This document shows, piece by piece, positions 36,661-45,558 of a DNA stretch of 64,000 nucleotides. The position numbers and the translations under genes are program-made. The notes beneath the pieces were generated by a model, which was given only the letters and a program-made list of their open reading frames with translations, did no database searches and had not been told where the DNA came from. Source of the stretch: Rhizobium sp. N324 (GTDB taxonomy: Bacteria; Pseudomonadota; Alphaproteobacteria; Rhizobiales; Rhizobiaceae); assembly GCF_001664485.1 (NCBI RefSeq), contig NZ_CP013630.1, positions 1,553,001-1,617,000 on the forward strand, read 5' to 3'. The first letter of the stretch is position 1. Each line of letters starts with the position of its first letter.

Positions 36661-36732
36661 CGACCCCTTGTTTTCGGGCGTTGGGGCGGGTAAAGACCGC
36701 CCACTTTTCCCGAGAAAACAGAGGATTTGACT

Positions 36733-37155
<423 letters not shown>

Positions 37156-37200
37156 GGCTGCGCTTCGGCATTGGCTCGCAATGCCTTGAATTGACTCTCG

Positions 37201-37227
37201 AAAGCCGGGGCCTCGCTCCGGCTTTTT
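37201..37227 (+). terminator. Rho-independent terminator after ndk
   Basis: An 8-bp stem (AAAGCCGG at 37201-37208 with CCGGCTTT at 37218-37225) is followed by TT, about 45 nt past the ndk stop. Confidence 0.8.
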
Positions 37228-37241
37228 CTATGCCGGCATTT

Positions 37242-37745
37242 TTATGCCGGGCACTTGTCGGTATTGGAAAAATCGACGCTGCCGTCCGGCTTGAAGACCT
37301 CAGGGTTCTTGTCATAAAGCGCACCAACGACGAGCGGCTTGCTCGGCAGCACGGTCTGATCCAGGTCGGATCGGAACTGCGTCTTCAATTCCTGCAGCAC
37401 CTTGCCGTCCTTGTCGACCAGCCGGACATTCACTGCATAGGGTCGGTCCTTGCGTACGCAGTGCAGGTTTTGGCTCTGCAGCGCGATCTTGTCGTCGATC
37501 GGATAGATTTTCTGGTTCAGCACCAGCGGTTCGCCGCCTTGAGGATTTTCGAATTCGGCGATGATGACCGAACCGTCAGGGATGGGCCCGGTCTTTTTCA
37601 GCGTCAGCAGATAGGTGGCGCTCGCCACCCGATAGTTGAAGACGAAGAGGTGGCCGGTGACTTCGACCAGGTTTTCGGCCTGACGCTGGCAGGCGGACAG
37701 CAGGAGGCCGATTGCCGCCGCTGTGACGATCAGATGTTTCCTCAT
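37242..37745 (-). CDS. Putative lipoprotein
   Basis: 167 aa from the ATG at 37745; the longer frame lies in the upstream CGNR gene. The signal peptide ends in lipobox LSAC (Cys19). The mature part is beta-rich with a Cys near residue 95 (NLHCVRKD) and another three residues from the C-terminal end (DKCPA), possibly a disulfide. No family recognised. The start codon overlaps the CGNR stop (ATGA), so it is cotranslated with that regulator. Confidence 0.75.
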   Translation of the reverse strand: MRKHLIVTAAAIGLLLSACQRQAENLVEVTGHLFVFNYRVASATYLLTLKKTGPIPDGSVIIAEFENPQGGEPLVLNQKIYPIDDKIALQSQNLHCVRKDRPYAVNVRLVDKDGKVLQELKTQFRSDLDQTVLPSKPLVVGALYDKNPEVFKPDGSVDFSNTDKCPA

Positions 37746-38287
37746 GGGATTTCCTCCTTCTTGCGACGATAATGCCGGTTCGCCTTGGCGCGGTTGCCGC
37801 AGACCGCCATGTCGCACCAGGCCCGGCTCCTGTTCTTGCTGCGGTCGATGAACAGCCAGCCGCAATTGCCGCAGATTTTCATCCGCTCCGGATCCGGCAT
37901 GGCAATCAGCCGCAGCACCGAATGGGCGGTCGCCGCGACCAGGCTGCCGGGGCTTGCCTCGCGCAGCACCTTTGCCAGCGCGTCCAGCAGTCCGGCCAGC
38001 AATTGGTCGTCGCCGCCATCCAGTATACGCTTGCGGAAATAGCGGTCGATTGCTTCCCGCAGCGCGATGAAATCTGCCTCGTTTTCCCTGGACACCGGGG
38101 CGATATCGCCGAAGAGGGCCCGCTCGGCGCAGAATTCGGCAGCGGCGCGCGGAAAATCCCGCATCTGGTCCCGGGCCGCGAAGCGGTCGATCCGCCGCGC
38201 CGCATCGTGGCGCAGCACGACGCTATTGGCGACGTCGAGCGCCAGCGCGCCTCCGGCAAAGCGGTGAGGGGTCCAGGAAAAGCTCAT
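37742..38287 (-). CDS. CGNR zinc-finger (ABATE-domain) putative transcription regulator
   Basis: 181 aa. The N-terminal ABATE domain spans about residues 5-130. The C-terminal zinc finger has the pattern CGNCGWLFID, then WCDMAVCGNRAKANRHYRR, with four Cys and a basic tail. Such proteins are described as putative stress-induced transcription regulators; experimental data are scarce. Immediately upstream is an inverted repeat with 11-bp arms (38295-38328) shared with the divergent permease gene. It overlaps the lipoprotein gene downstream by 3 bases. Confidence 0.85.
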   Translation of the reverse strand: MSFSWTPHRFAGGALALDVANSVVLRHDAARRIDRFAARDQMRDFPRAAAEFCAERALFGDIAPVSRENEADFIALREAIDRYFRKRILDGGDDQLLAGLLDALAKVLREASPGSLVAATAHSVLRLIAMPDPERMKICGNCGWLFIDRSKNRSRAWCDMAVCGNRAKANRHYRRKKEEIP

Positions 38288-38294
38288 GATGAAA

Positions 38295-38328
38295 TTATAA
38301 CTGGTGAAGTCAGTTTTACCAGTTATAA
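38295..38328. promoter_or_regulatory. Inverted repeat (operator candidate) between the CGNR and permease genes
   Basis: Arms TTATAACTGGT (38295-38305) and ACCAGTTATAA (38318-38328) are perfectly complementary around a 12-bp spacer. The spacer itself contains a further CAGTT half-site. It occupies most of the 65-bp gap between two divergent start codons, so a bound regulator would control both. Confidence 0.7.
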
Positions 38329-38352
38329 GTTTGGCGACGCGGAGTGTCTGGG

Positions 38353-39249
38353 ATGGCCTATCTTCTGCAACAGTTGGCGAATGCGGTTCCGCTCGCGGCC
38401 CTCTATGCTGCGCTCGCTTTCGGCTATTCCGTCGCCTTCGGCGTGACCAAGCGGGCCGACATCACCTATGGGGCGATCTTCGCCTTCGCAGGGCAGATCC
38501 TGCTGCTCTTCACCGAACTCGCCTATGTCAAGTTCTGGCTGGTGCTGCCAGCGGCCCTTGCCGTCGGCGCCGGCGCTGCGATCGTCTACTCGTTGGCAGC
38601 GGGCCTGTGGATCGGCCGCTCGATCATGCTGCCGCTCGTCAGAAAATCCCCGAATACGGTGATTGTCGCCGCCCTCGGCATCATGATCGTGCTGATGGAA
38701 ACCGCCCGGCTCGCCGCCGATACCCGCGCCATCTGGCTGCCGCCCTTCCTGAACGGTACGGTCGTGTTCTGGAGCGACGGCCCGTTCAAGGTGACGCTGA
38801 CTTATATCCAACTGATCGATACCGCGCTGATGGCGGCGATCGTCGCCGTGGGGACGCTAATCCTCAGGCGCACGGCCTGGGGCCGCGTCTGGCGCGCCGT
38901 CACCGACGATCCGCTGGCCGCCGAACTCTGCGGTACCAGCGCCGACCGCGTTTTTCTCGCCGCTTATGCGGCAGCCGCCCTCGTCGCCACGATCTGCGGC
39001 ATCCTCGCCACTTTCTATTACGGCTCGATGGATTTCGGCGCCGGCCTGATGTTCGGGCTTAAAGTGCTGCTGATATCAGCCGTCGGCGGCTATTCCGACC
39101 CGCTGCGCTCGGCCGGCGGTGCTGCCGGGCTTGCCGTCGTCGAAACCCTATGGGGCGCCTACGGCCCCTTCGTCTGGCGCGATCTCGTCATCTTCTCACT
39201 GCTCGTCCTGCTCTTGGTCATGAGCCGCAGGGAGCGCGTCGTGCTATAA
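38353..39249 (+). CDS. LivH-like branched-chain-type ABC transporter permease (orphan)
   Basis: 298 aa from the ATG at 38353, which has GGAG eight bases upstream. About eight membrane helices; the family pattern is visible in NAVPLAALYAALAFGYSVAFG at the start and the loop WRAVTDDPLAAELCGTSADR. In LivH families the gene is followed by livM, livG and livF and accompanied by a binding protein; none is here, the next gene being moaE on the other strand. It may work with subunits encoded elsewhere or have another role. It shares an operator-like repeat with the CGNR regulator. Confidence 0.85.
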   Translation: MAYLLQQLANAVPLAALYAALAFGYSVAFGVTKRADITYGAIFAFAGQILLLFTELAYVKFWLVLPAALAVGAGAAIVYSLAAGLWIGRSIMLPLVRKSPNTVIVAALGIMIVLMETARLAADTRAIWLPPFLNGTVVFWSDGPFKVTLTYIQLIDTALMAAIVAVGTLILRRTAWGRVWRAVTDDPLAAELCGTSADRVFLAAYAAAALVATICGILATFYYGSMDFGAGLMFGLKVLLISAVGGYSDPLRSAGGAAGLAVVETLWGAYGPFVWRDLVIFSLLVLLLVMSRRERVVL

Positions 39250-39250
39250 G

Positions 39251-39712
39251 TCACTTCCACTTGTCGCGCGCCGCATCGTCGGCGTCTTTCGCCGCGACCC
39301 AGTCGCCGGCGCCGCCATCCCTAGCGTGCTCCTTCTTCCAGAAAGGGGCCGCGGTCTTCAGGAAATCCATGACGAAATTGGCCCCGTCGAACGCCGCCTG
39401 CCGGTGCGGCGCGGCCGCGACGACGAGCACGATATTCTCGCCCACGGCGATCTTGCCGTAACGGTGGATGGCGGTCAGCCCGAGCAGCCCGAAACGGACA
39501 ATGGCGAGTTCGCCGATGCGCGCCATCTCGGCTTCGGCCATGCCGGGGTAATGTTCGAGTTCGAGCGCCGCAAGTGTGCCGCCGTCATCGCGGCAGAGGC
39601 CGGAAAAGGTGACGACAGCGCCGATGCCGGGTTTGCCGTTGGAGAGGAGGTCGACCTCGGCTTGCAGGTCGAAGTCCTCATGCTGGACGCGGATGGTGGG
39701 GGTAACGGTCAC
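39251..39712 (-). CDS. moaE: Molybdopterin synthase catalytic subunit
   Basis: 153 aa. MoaE inserts sulfur from MoaD thiocarboxylate into precursor Z to make molybdopterin. Motifs are FSGLCRDDGGTLAALELEHY and the region AIHRYGKIAVGENIVLVVAAAPHRQAAF, with the catalytic Lys in MDFLKTAAPFWKKE. Its partner moaD lies upstream on the same strand but is separated by a 258-bp gap filled with an inverted repeat. Its stop is 1 nt from the end of the convergent permease gene. Confidence 0.95.
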   Translation of the reverse strand: MTVTPTIRVQHEDFDLQAEVDLLSNGKPGIGAVVTFSGLCRDDGGTLAALELEHYPGMAEAEMARIGELAIVRFGLLGLTAIHRYGKIAVGENIVLVVAAAPHRQAAFDGANFVMDFLKTAAPFWKKEHARDGGAGDWVAAKDADDAARDKWK

Positions 39713-39775
39713 AGCGAGATCCTCCGCTGCTTTGATGCAGCTGCAAAGAATACCGAAACGCTGTGCCGTGGAAAC

Positions 39776-39947
39776 CCCCCTCTGGCCTGCCGGCCATCTC
39801 CCCCACAGGTGGGGAGATCACAAGTGGCACGACCTTCTTGCCCCCTTACCGTTCCGCCCGGCTGAAACGTTGATTGTTTGAGCGAGCCGGCACTCCCAGC
39901 CAATCTCCCCACCTGTGGGGGAGATGCCCGGCAGGGCAGAGGGGGGC
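39776..39947. repeat. Long inverted repeat between moaD and moaE (Rhizobiaceae palindromic element)
   Basis: Two 44-bp arms, 39776-39819 and 39904-39947, are complementary at 42 of 44 positions, with 84 bp between them. Each arm itself contains a small palindrome (CTCCCC...GGGGAG). This is typical of the palindromic intergenic repeats of Rhizobiaceae. It can fold into a long RNA hairpin and may influence the moaD-moaE mRNA. Nothing codes in the 39713-39970 gap. Confidence 0.8.
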
Positions 39948-39970
39948 GATCTGGCACGGCCGTCACCGCA

Positions 39971-40225
39971 TTACCCCCCCGTCATCGGCGGAAATATCCC
40001 GATCTCCCGCGCGCCTGCTATCGGCTCGTCATGCTCGACATGCTCCATGTCGAGCGCCACGCGGATCACGTCCGGATATTGAAGTGCCGCCTCATATTCT
40101 TCGCCCAGCGTCTTCAAATGATTCAGAAGATCGGCGACGGTGACGACGGAGGAGGGGAGGTCGATTTCCTCCTCGTCCTTGCCGATGCGCTCGCGCACCC
40201 ATGCGAAATAGACAAGCCGCGTCAT
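39971..40225 (-). CDS. moaD: Molybdopterin synthase sulfur carrier subunit
   Basis: 84 aa, ubiquitin-like fold, ending in the essential Gly-Gly (PPMTGG). It begins MTRLVYFAWVRERIGKDEE. It overlaps pgsA by 4 nt (ATGA) and is presumably transcribed with pgsA and then moaE across the palindromic repeat. Small and acidic, normal for the family. Confidence 0.95.
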   Translation of the reverse strand: MTRLVYFAWVRERIGKDEEEIDLPSSVVTVADLLNHLKTLGEEYEAALQYPDVIRVALDMEHVEHDEPIAGAREIGIFPPMTGG

Positions 40226-40812
40226 TCCTCGTCATCCACGATATGTTTCAGCCCGGCGCGGAAATAGTCATAGCCGGTATAGATGGTCAGCAATGCGGCG
40301 ATCCATAAGAGCGCGATGCCGGTCTGCGTCGTATAGGGGAAAATCTCGTCGCCGGCAGGACCCGCGAGCAGGAAGGCGATGGCGACGAGCTGCAGCGTCG
40401 TCTTCCATTTGGCGATCCGCGTCACCGGCACGCTGACCTTCAGCGCCGCCAGATATTCGCGCAGGCCGGACACGAGGATTTCGCGGCAGAGAATGGTGAT
40501 CGCCGCCCAGATCGACCAGCCGGCAATCGTCTGGTCGGCTGCGACCAGGAGCAGGATCGAGGCCACCAGCAGCTTGTCGGCGATCGGGTCGAGCATGCGG
40601 CCGATATTCGACGTCTGGTTCCAAATGCGCGCGAGATAGCCGTCGAGGAAATCGGTGATCGAGGCGATGACGAAGATCCACAGCGCCACCCAGCGCGCCG
40701 TGTTGCTGATCGACAGCCTGCCTTCGATGAAGAAGCAGAGAACGATCAGCGGCACGGCGAGGATACGGCCGTAGGTCAGAAGATTGGGGATGCTGTACGC
40801 ACGCGATGCCAT
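40222..40812 (-). CDS. pgsA: CDP-diacylglycerol-glycerol-3-phosphate 3-phosphatidyltransferase
   Basis: 196 aa integral membrane enzyme making phosphatidylglycerophosphate. The CDP-alcohol phosphotransferase motif DG-x2-AR-x8-G-x3-D-x3-D is seen complete in DFLDGYLARIWNQTSNIGRM followed by LDPIADKLL. About five membrane helices. Rhizobial order uvrC-pgsA-moaD-moaE is conserved. The 204 bp between it and uvrC hold no recognised gene and probably the pgsA promoter. Confidence 0.95.
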   Translation of the reverse strand: MASRAYSIPNLLTYGRILAVPLIVLCFFIEGRLSISNTARWVALWIFVIASITDFLDGYLARIWNQTSNIGRMLDPIADKLLVASILLLVAADQTIAGWSIWAAITILCREILVSGLREYLAALKVSVPVTRIAKWKTTLQLVAIAFLLAGPAGDEIFPYTTQTGIALLWIAALLTIYTGYDYFRAGLKHIVDDEE

Positions 40813-41016
40813 GGGATCGTTTCTCTGAATGGATGCACCGCTACAGCGCCGCGCGTCTTTCAGGACGCTGTAACACTTTGAATCGACGCATCGTACTTTC
40901 CTGATAATCGAGTCCGATTTTCGGGCCGATGCGGTAGATGACGGCTTTGACCGCGGACCGTCAACATTCTTTCTGTCTTTTCACTGCCTTTGCGTGGAAT
41001 TTGCGACGGACGCCGG

Positions 41017-43059
41017 TTATTTCGCGGCGTCGTCGTGGAAATGGTTATAAACCTGCCTGGCGACGGCTTCCGAGATACCTTCCACCGTCATCAGGTCGGA
41101 GAGCGCGGCGCGCGAAACCGCTTTCGCCGTGCCGAAATGCTGCAGCAGCGCGCGCTTGCGCGACGGGCCGATGCCGCCGATCTCGTCGAGCGGGTTCTTG
41201 ACCATTTCCTTCTTGCGCCGGGCCCGGTGCGAGCCGATGGCAAAGCGATGCGCTTCGTCCCGCATGCGCTGGACGAAATAGAGCACCGGATCGCGCGGCG
41301 GCAGGGTAAAACTCTCGCGTCCCGGCGGGAAGAAACGCTCGCGCCCGGCATCGCGGTCGACGCCCTTGGCGATGCCGATCGCCGTCACGCTGTCGGTGAT
41401 GCCGAGTTCGGCGAGGATGGCGCGCACCGCCGTCATCTGCCCCTGGCCGCCGTCGATCAGGATCACGTCGGGCCAGGCCGGGAAGGGCATGTCGGCGGCG
41501 TCGGCAGTGGCCGTCTGCGCCGATCGGTCGGGAATGCCTTCCTCCTTGATGAGCCGCGAGAACCGCCGCGTCATCACTTCCTTCATCATGCCGAAGTCGT
41601 CGCCGGGGGTGATGTCGGTCGATTTGATGTTGAACTTGCGGTACTGGTTTTTGACGAAGCCTTCCGGCCCCGCGACCACCATGCCGCCGACGGCATTGGT
41701 GCCCATGATATGCGAGTTGTCGTAGATCTCGATGCGCTGCGGCGCATAGGTAAGCCCGAACGTGTCCTTGAAGCCTTCGAGCAGCCGCGACTGCGACGCC
41801 GTCTCGGCAAGCTTTCGCCCATGCGCCTCGCGGGCATTGCCCACGACATGGTCGACCAGATCACGCTTCTCGCCGCGCTGCGGCACCAGGATCGAAACCT
41901 TGTGGCCGGCCTTTTCGCTGAGCGCGGCTGCGAGCAGTTCCATCTCCTCGATCGTTTCCGACAGCATGATCTGCTTCGGCACCGGCTTGTCGTCGTAGAA
42001 CTGCGCGAGGAAGGCATTCAGCACTTCGGCGCCGGACAACTGCGGATCGGCCTTCGGGAAATAGGCGCGATTGCCCCAGTTCTGTCCGGTGCGGAAGAAG
42101 AACACCTGGATGCAGGAGACGCCGCCCTCGTGGTGGATGGCGAAAACGTCAGCCTCCTCGACGCCGGCCGGATTGATGCCCTGATGGCTCTGCACATGCG
42201 AAAGTGCGGCCAGGCGGTCGCGATAGATTGCCGCCCGCTCGAAGTCGAGATCCTCCGCCGCCTGGTTCATGGCCTCGGCCATATGCGACTTGACCTTCTG
42301 GCTCTTGCCGGAGAGGAAGTCCTTCGCCTCCTGCACCAGTTCGGCGTAACCCCCGTCGCTGACCTCGTGGGTGCACGGTCCGGAACAGCGCTTGATCTGG
42401 TAGAGCAGGCAGGGACGGGTGCGCGTTTCGAAGACGCTGTCGGTGCAGGTGCGGATCAGGAAGGCGCGCTGCAGCGAATTGATCGTCCGCCCGACCGCGC
42501 CGGCCGAAGCGAACGGCCCGAAGTAGTCGCCCTTTCGCGCCCGCGCACCGCGATGCTTGAAAATGGCCGGCGCCCGGTGATCGCCGGTGATGAGGATATA
42601 GGGAAAGGACTTGTCGTCGCGCAGCAGCACATTAAAGCGCGGCCGCAAGCGCTTGATCAGATTCGCTTCCAGGAGCAGCGCTTCGGTTTCCGTGCGCGTC
42701 GTCACGAATTCCATGTTCGCCGTCTGGCGCACCATCTGTGCGATGCGGTTTGAATGCACGCGGCCGACGGCGTAATTGCCGACGCGTTTCTTCAGGCTGC
42801 GCGCCTTGCCGACGTAGAGCACGTCACCCTCGGCGTTGAACATGCGGTAGACGCCGGGGCTGTTCGGCAGCCGCTTGACGAATTCGCCGATCAGCTCGGC
42901 GCCGATGAGCCCGGTCTCGTTGAGGCTGCCGGCGTTCCAGTCGACACCAGCCGCAAGCGGGGCGGCGGCGGAAACGTCGCCTTCCACCTCGATCTCGTCT
43001 TCGCTCTCATCCGTATCGTCGTAGAGAACGCCGCCGTCCGGCAGCTTTCGTCCGTTCAT
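41017..43059 (-). CDS. uvrC: Excinuclease ABC subunit C
   Basis: 680 aa from the ATG at 43059, which overlaps the stop of the SDR gene (ATGA); the frame continues upstream inside the SDR gene but is not UvrC-like. After an acidic N-terminal extension of about 55 residues comes the GIY-YIG nuclease ([20 protein letters not shown]), then the Cys-rich [12 protein letters not shown] motif, the RNase H-like C-terminal nuclease (IDGGQGQM) and tandem HhH motifs. It makes both incisions in nucleotide excision repair. Confidence 0.96.
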   Translation of the reverse strand: MNGRKLPDGGVLYDDTDESEDEIEVEGDVSAAAPLAAGVDWNAGSLNETGLIGAELIGEFVKRLPNSPGVYRMFNAEGDVLYVGKARSLKKRVGNYAVGRVHSNRIAQMVRQTANMEFVTTRTETEALLLEANLIKRLRPRFNVLLRDDKSFPYILITGDHRAPAIFKHRGARARKGDYFGPFASAGAVGRTINSLQRAFLIRTCTDSVFETRTRPCLLYQIKRCSGPCTHEVSDGGYAELVQEAKDFLSGKSQKVKSHMAEAMNQAAEDLDFERAAIYRDRLAALSHVQSHQGINPAGVEEADVFAIHHEGGVSCIQVFFFRTGQNWGNRAYFPKADPQLSGAEVLNAFLAQFYDDKPVPKQIMLSETIEEMELLAAALSEKAGHKVSILVPQRGEKRDLVDHVVGNAREAHGRKLAETASQSRLLEGFKDTFGLTYAPQRIEIYDNSHIMGTNAVGGMVVAGPEGFVKNQYRKFNIKSTDITPGDDFGMMKEVMTRRFSRLIKEEGIPDRSAQTATADAADMPFPAWPDVILIDGGQGQMTAVRAILAELGITDSVTAIGIAKGVDRDAGRERFFPPGRESFTLPPRDPVLYFVQRMRDEAHRFAIGSHRARRKKEMVKNPLDEIGGIGPSRKRALLQHFGTAKAVSRAALSDLMTVEGISEAVARQVYNHFHDDAAK

Positions 43060-43823
43060 TCCGTAATCTCCGCCACATCGGGCGTCTGCCAGGCAAGGTG
43101 CTGGCCGCCGTCGAGGGCAATCATCTGGCCGGTGATCGAGGGCGTGTCGTAAAGGAAGCGAATCGTTTGTCCGAATTCCTCCAGCGCCGGCCCTCGCTGC
43201 AGGATAAGGGCTGAGACCTGTGCTTGGAAGTCCTCCTGCGCTTGCCGTTCGCTCGGCATCGACGGGCCGGGGCCGATGGCATTGACGCGGATGGCCGGCG
43301 CCAACGCCTGGGCAAGCGTCTGCGTCGCCGTCCACAGCGCCGATTTGGAGAGCGTATAGGAATAGAAGCTGGGCCTCAGTGCCCAGACCCGCTGGTCGAT
43401 GATGTTGACGATCAGCCCGGCGGCCTCGCCGGGCATCTGCTGCGCGAAGGCTGCGGCAAGGATCGAGGGCGCCCGCACATGCAGGTCGAAATGCAGTGCC
43501 CAGGTGTCGGCGTTGAAACTGCGCACGGAATCATTCTGGAAGATCGATGCATTGTTGACGAGCAGATCAAGCGGGCCGAGCGCTGCCGACGCCTTTGTGA
43601 CCAGCTCGCTTGTTTCGCCGATATCGGTAAGGTCGGCCTTGAGCGCGATCGCCCGAAATCCCTTCCGCCGCAATTCCGCCGCCAACTCTTCGGCTTCAGC
43701 GAGGGAGCCGTTCGCGTGGATCGCGACGGAAAAGCCATTTGCAGCAAGGTCTTCGGCGATTGCCCGGCCTATTCTTTTAGCAGCCCCTGTTACAAGGGCC
43801 GAGCGAAGTCTTTTGTGGTTCAA
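43056..43823 (-). CDS. SDR-family oxidoreductase, FolM/pteridine-reductase-like
   Basis: 255 aa. The NADPH motif [25 protein letters not shown] and the active-site [16 protein letters not shown] are present; the C-terminus [19 protein letters not shown] is characteristic of the FolM (dihydromonapterin/dihydrofolate reductase) branch. It would reduce a pterin cofactor. Translationally coupled to uvrC by a 4-nt overlap, an arrangement common in rhizobia. The function is inferred from motifs only. Confidence 0.87.
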   Translation of the reverse strand: MNHKRLRSALVTGAAKRIGRAIAEDLAANGFSVAIHANGSLAEAEELAAELRRKGFRAIALKADLTDIGETSELVTKASAALGPLDLLVNNASIFQNDSVRSFNADTWALHFDLHVRAPSILAAAFAQQMPGEAAGLIVNIIDQRVWALRPSFYSYTLSKSALWTATQTLAQALAPAIRVNAIGPGPSMPSERQAQEDFQAQVSALILQRGPALEEFGQTIRFLYDTPSITGQMIALDGGQHLAWQTPDVAEITE

Positions 43824-44188
43824 AATCCTGCCTTCTAATCCCGCGAGTCTGTCTGCCGACTATATAGGCGCGGGCGGAGATTATATAAATAGGTCGTTGT
43901 GGTTGCGTCCGTGGGCGGGATATTCTATGTATTATTTAAGAATGCGATTTCTTAAAATAAGTATTTTAAGTTTAACCCTTCAGTAAGGTTAATGAAGTGT
44001 ATGTTGCGACAAAGCAACATCGAATTTCGGCCATGCGGCAGCCACAATGATATCACAATTTGGCTCTTTCAAATCCGCATTTGAGTTCCAATTTCAGTCT
44101 CGATCCGGAAGGGACATCTGGCAATATCCCGCCAATGCTTCACTGATAGACAGATGATAAGCGGTGCGGGACTGAAAGGAGACTAAGT
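43824..44188 (+). promoter_or_regulatory. ropB upstream region with three clustered inverted repeats
   Basis: These 365 bp hold no credible gene. Within 70 bp there are three inverted repeats: CTTAAAAT-4-ATTTTAAG at 43951-43970 (perfect), an imperfect TTAACC...GGTTAA at 43972-43992, and ATGTTGC-6-GCAACAT at 44001-44020 (perfect). The region is A+T-rich, unlike its surroundings. A GAAAGGAGAC ribosome site precedes ropB. This looks like a regulated promoter with several binding sites. Confidence 0.55.
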
Positions 44189-44824
44189 ATGCGTGTACTC
44201 ATTGCTGGCCTCATGGCCTCCGTTTTTGCAATTGCGGGCGTCTCGGCAGCTCAGGCGGCCGATGCCGTCGACCAGGTTCCGGAAGCACCGGTCGCCCAGG
44301 ACGCTCCGGTCAAGCCGGCCGGCAGCTGGGAAGGTTTCTACCTCGGCGGCGCCGGCACCTATAACATGGGTGACTTCGGTTCCGACCGTCACACCTATGG
44401 TTTCGGCGGCCAGGTCTTCACCGGCTACAACTGGCAGCAGGGCCAGATCGTTTACGGCGTTGAATCCGATCTCGGCTACAGCGGCGACGACGTTTCCTCG
44501 GGCGGCGTCAAGAACAAGTATGGCTGGAACGGCTCCGTCCGTGGCCGCGTCGGCTACGACATGAACCCCTTCCTGCTCTACGGCACGGCCGGTCTCGCCC
44601 TCGGCAACATCAAGGTTTCCGACGGCACCTCGGACGAAAGCAAGACGAATTACGGCTATACCGTCGGCGCCGGCGTCGAAGCCTTCGTGACCAACAACAT
44701 CACGACGCGCTTGGAATATCGCTACACCGACTACCAGAGCAAGGACTACGACCTCGACTCCGGCAGCTTCTCGCGCGGTTACGACGAGAACAGCGTCAAG
44801 CTCGGTATCGGCGTCAAGTTCTAA
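44189..44824 (+). CDS. ropB: RopB-type outer membrane beta-barrel protein
   Basis: 211 aa with a signal peptide of about 23 residues (MRVLIAGLMASVFAIAG, ending AQA). The mature protein begins with an acidic Pro-rich stretch, then an eight-stranded barrel (WEGFYLGGAGTYNMGDFG, GWNGSVRGRVGY), ending in the barrel motif with C-terminal Phe (KLGIGVKF). It belongs to the Omp25/Omp31 group, which in Rhizobium includes RopB, an abundant surface antigen linked to envelope stability. A long regulated-looking region lies upstream and a perfect terminator downstream. Confidence 0.85.
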   Translation: MRVLIAGLMASVFAIAGVSAAQAADAVDQVPEAPVAQDAPVKPAGSWEGFYLGGAGTYNMGDFGSDRHTYGFGGQVFTGYNWQQGQIVYGVESDLGYSGDDVSSGGVKNKYGWNGSVRGRVGYDMNPFLLYGTAGLALGNIKVSDGTSDESKTNYGYTVGAGVEAFVTNNITTRLEYRYTDYQSKDYDLDSGSFSRGYDENSVKLGIGVKF

Positions 44825-44850
44825 GCCGAACGGAATTATTCAAACATGGA

Positions 44851-44877
44851 AAAGCCGGGCACGTCGCCCGGCTTTTT
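44851..44877 (+). terminator. Rho-independent terminator after ropB
   Basis: A perfect 10-bp stem (44851-44860 with 44866-44875) around a 5-nt loop ends in TTTTT, 27 nt after the stop. It also lies 26 nt past the end of the convergent GST gene. Confidence 0.9.
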
Positions 44878-44903
44878 GCTGCTCGCCTGTTGTTGCCAGG
44901 CGC

Positions 44904-45500
44904 TCAGGCCTGGGTCTTGAGTTCCTGATAGGCTGGGAATTTCTTTTCGAACTGCCGCAACCAGTCGATCAGCGGTGCATGATCGGCTTCCCACTGGCCC
45001 TTGAAGCGCAGATCGAGATAGCCGAGCGTGGCGGCCAAGGCGAAATGCCCGCCGTTGAGTTTCTTGCCCAATTTCGGCGGCTTGGCGCTCAGATGCGCAA
45101 GCCCGCTCGTCACCTTCTTCCATTGCCGGTCGATCCAGGGCTGGTGGATCTTTTCCTCATCGCGAAAACGCCGCTCATACATGATCGCCAGCAGGCAATC
45201 GCAGATGCCGTCGCAGAGCGATTCGAGGACGTCGGCATCCGTGCGTTTGCCCTTCTTGGAGGGATAGAGCTTGCCCTTCGCCAGCCGGTCGAAATAGTGC
45301 ATGATCGCCACGCTGTCGAAGACCGAGGCGCCGTCATCGGCCAGCAGCGTCGGGATCTTGCCGAGCGGATTGTTCTCCACCAGGATCGCCGGCGCCGTAT
45401 TGGTGTCGACCCGGATGGCGTTCAACTCGAGATCCAGGAAATGCGCGGCCATCCGCACCTTGCTGGAATAGGGGGAGGGCGGCGACCAAAGGAGCTTCAT
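44904..45500 (-). CDS. Glutathione S-transferase family protein
   Basis: 198 aa. N-terminal thioredoxin fold MKLLWSPPSPYSSKVRM with the glutathione-site ENNPLGKIPTLL and DSVAIMHYFD, then the helical domain. The conserved SPPSPYSSKVR start is typical of proteobacterial GSTs of unknown substrate. It begins 58 nt upstream of the rlmJ stop on the same strand and is probably in the rlmJ transcript or independent. Confidence 0.88.
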   Translation of the reverse strand: MKLLWSPPSPYSSKVRMAAHFLDLELNAIRVDTNTAPAILVENNPLGKIPTLLADDGASVFDSVAIMHYFDRLAKGKLYPSKKGKRTDADVLESLCDGICDCLLAIMYERRFRDEEKIHQPWIDRQWKKVTSGLAHLSAKPPKLGKKLNGGHFALAATLGYLDLRFKGQWEADHAPLIDWLRQFEKKFPAYQELKTQA

Positions 45501-45558
45501 GAGATACCTGACGAGATTGTGAAACTGCGGCGGACTATTCCCGAACCGGGTTAATGGG

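Larger units (their letters stand above)
36258..36732 (+). promoter_or_regulatory. AT-richer intergenic region upstream of ndk
   Basis: These 475 bp are visibly richer in A and T than the flanks. They contain a short 51-codon frame (36496-36651), the second 21-bp repeat, and, at 36684-36707, a GGGCGG/CCGCCC hairpin followed by ACTTTT just before the ndk ribosome site, which could terminate or attenuate transcription into ndk. No other feature was recognised. Confidence 0.4.

Noticed and set aside
39776..39947. Possible CRISPR-like repeats between moaD and moaE
   Set aside because: There are only two copies, they are inverted rather than direct, and no cas gene is near; it is a palindromic intergenic element.
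40990..42753. 587-codon plus-strand frame opposite uvrC
   Set aside because: Shadow of uvrC; composition is Arg/His/Asp-rich without motifs.
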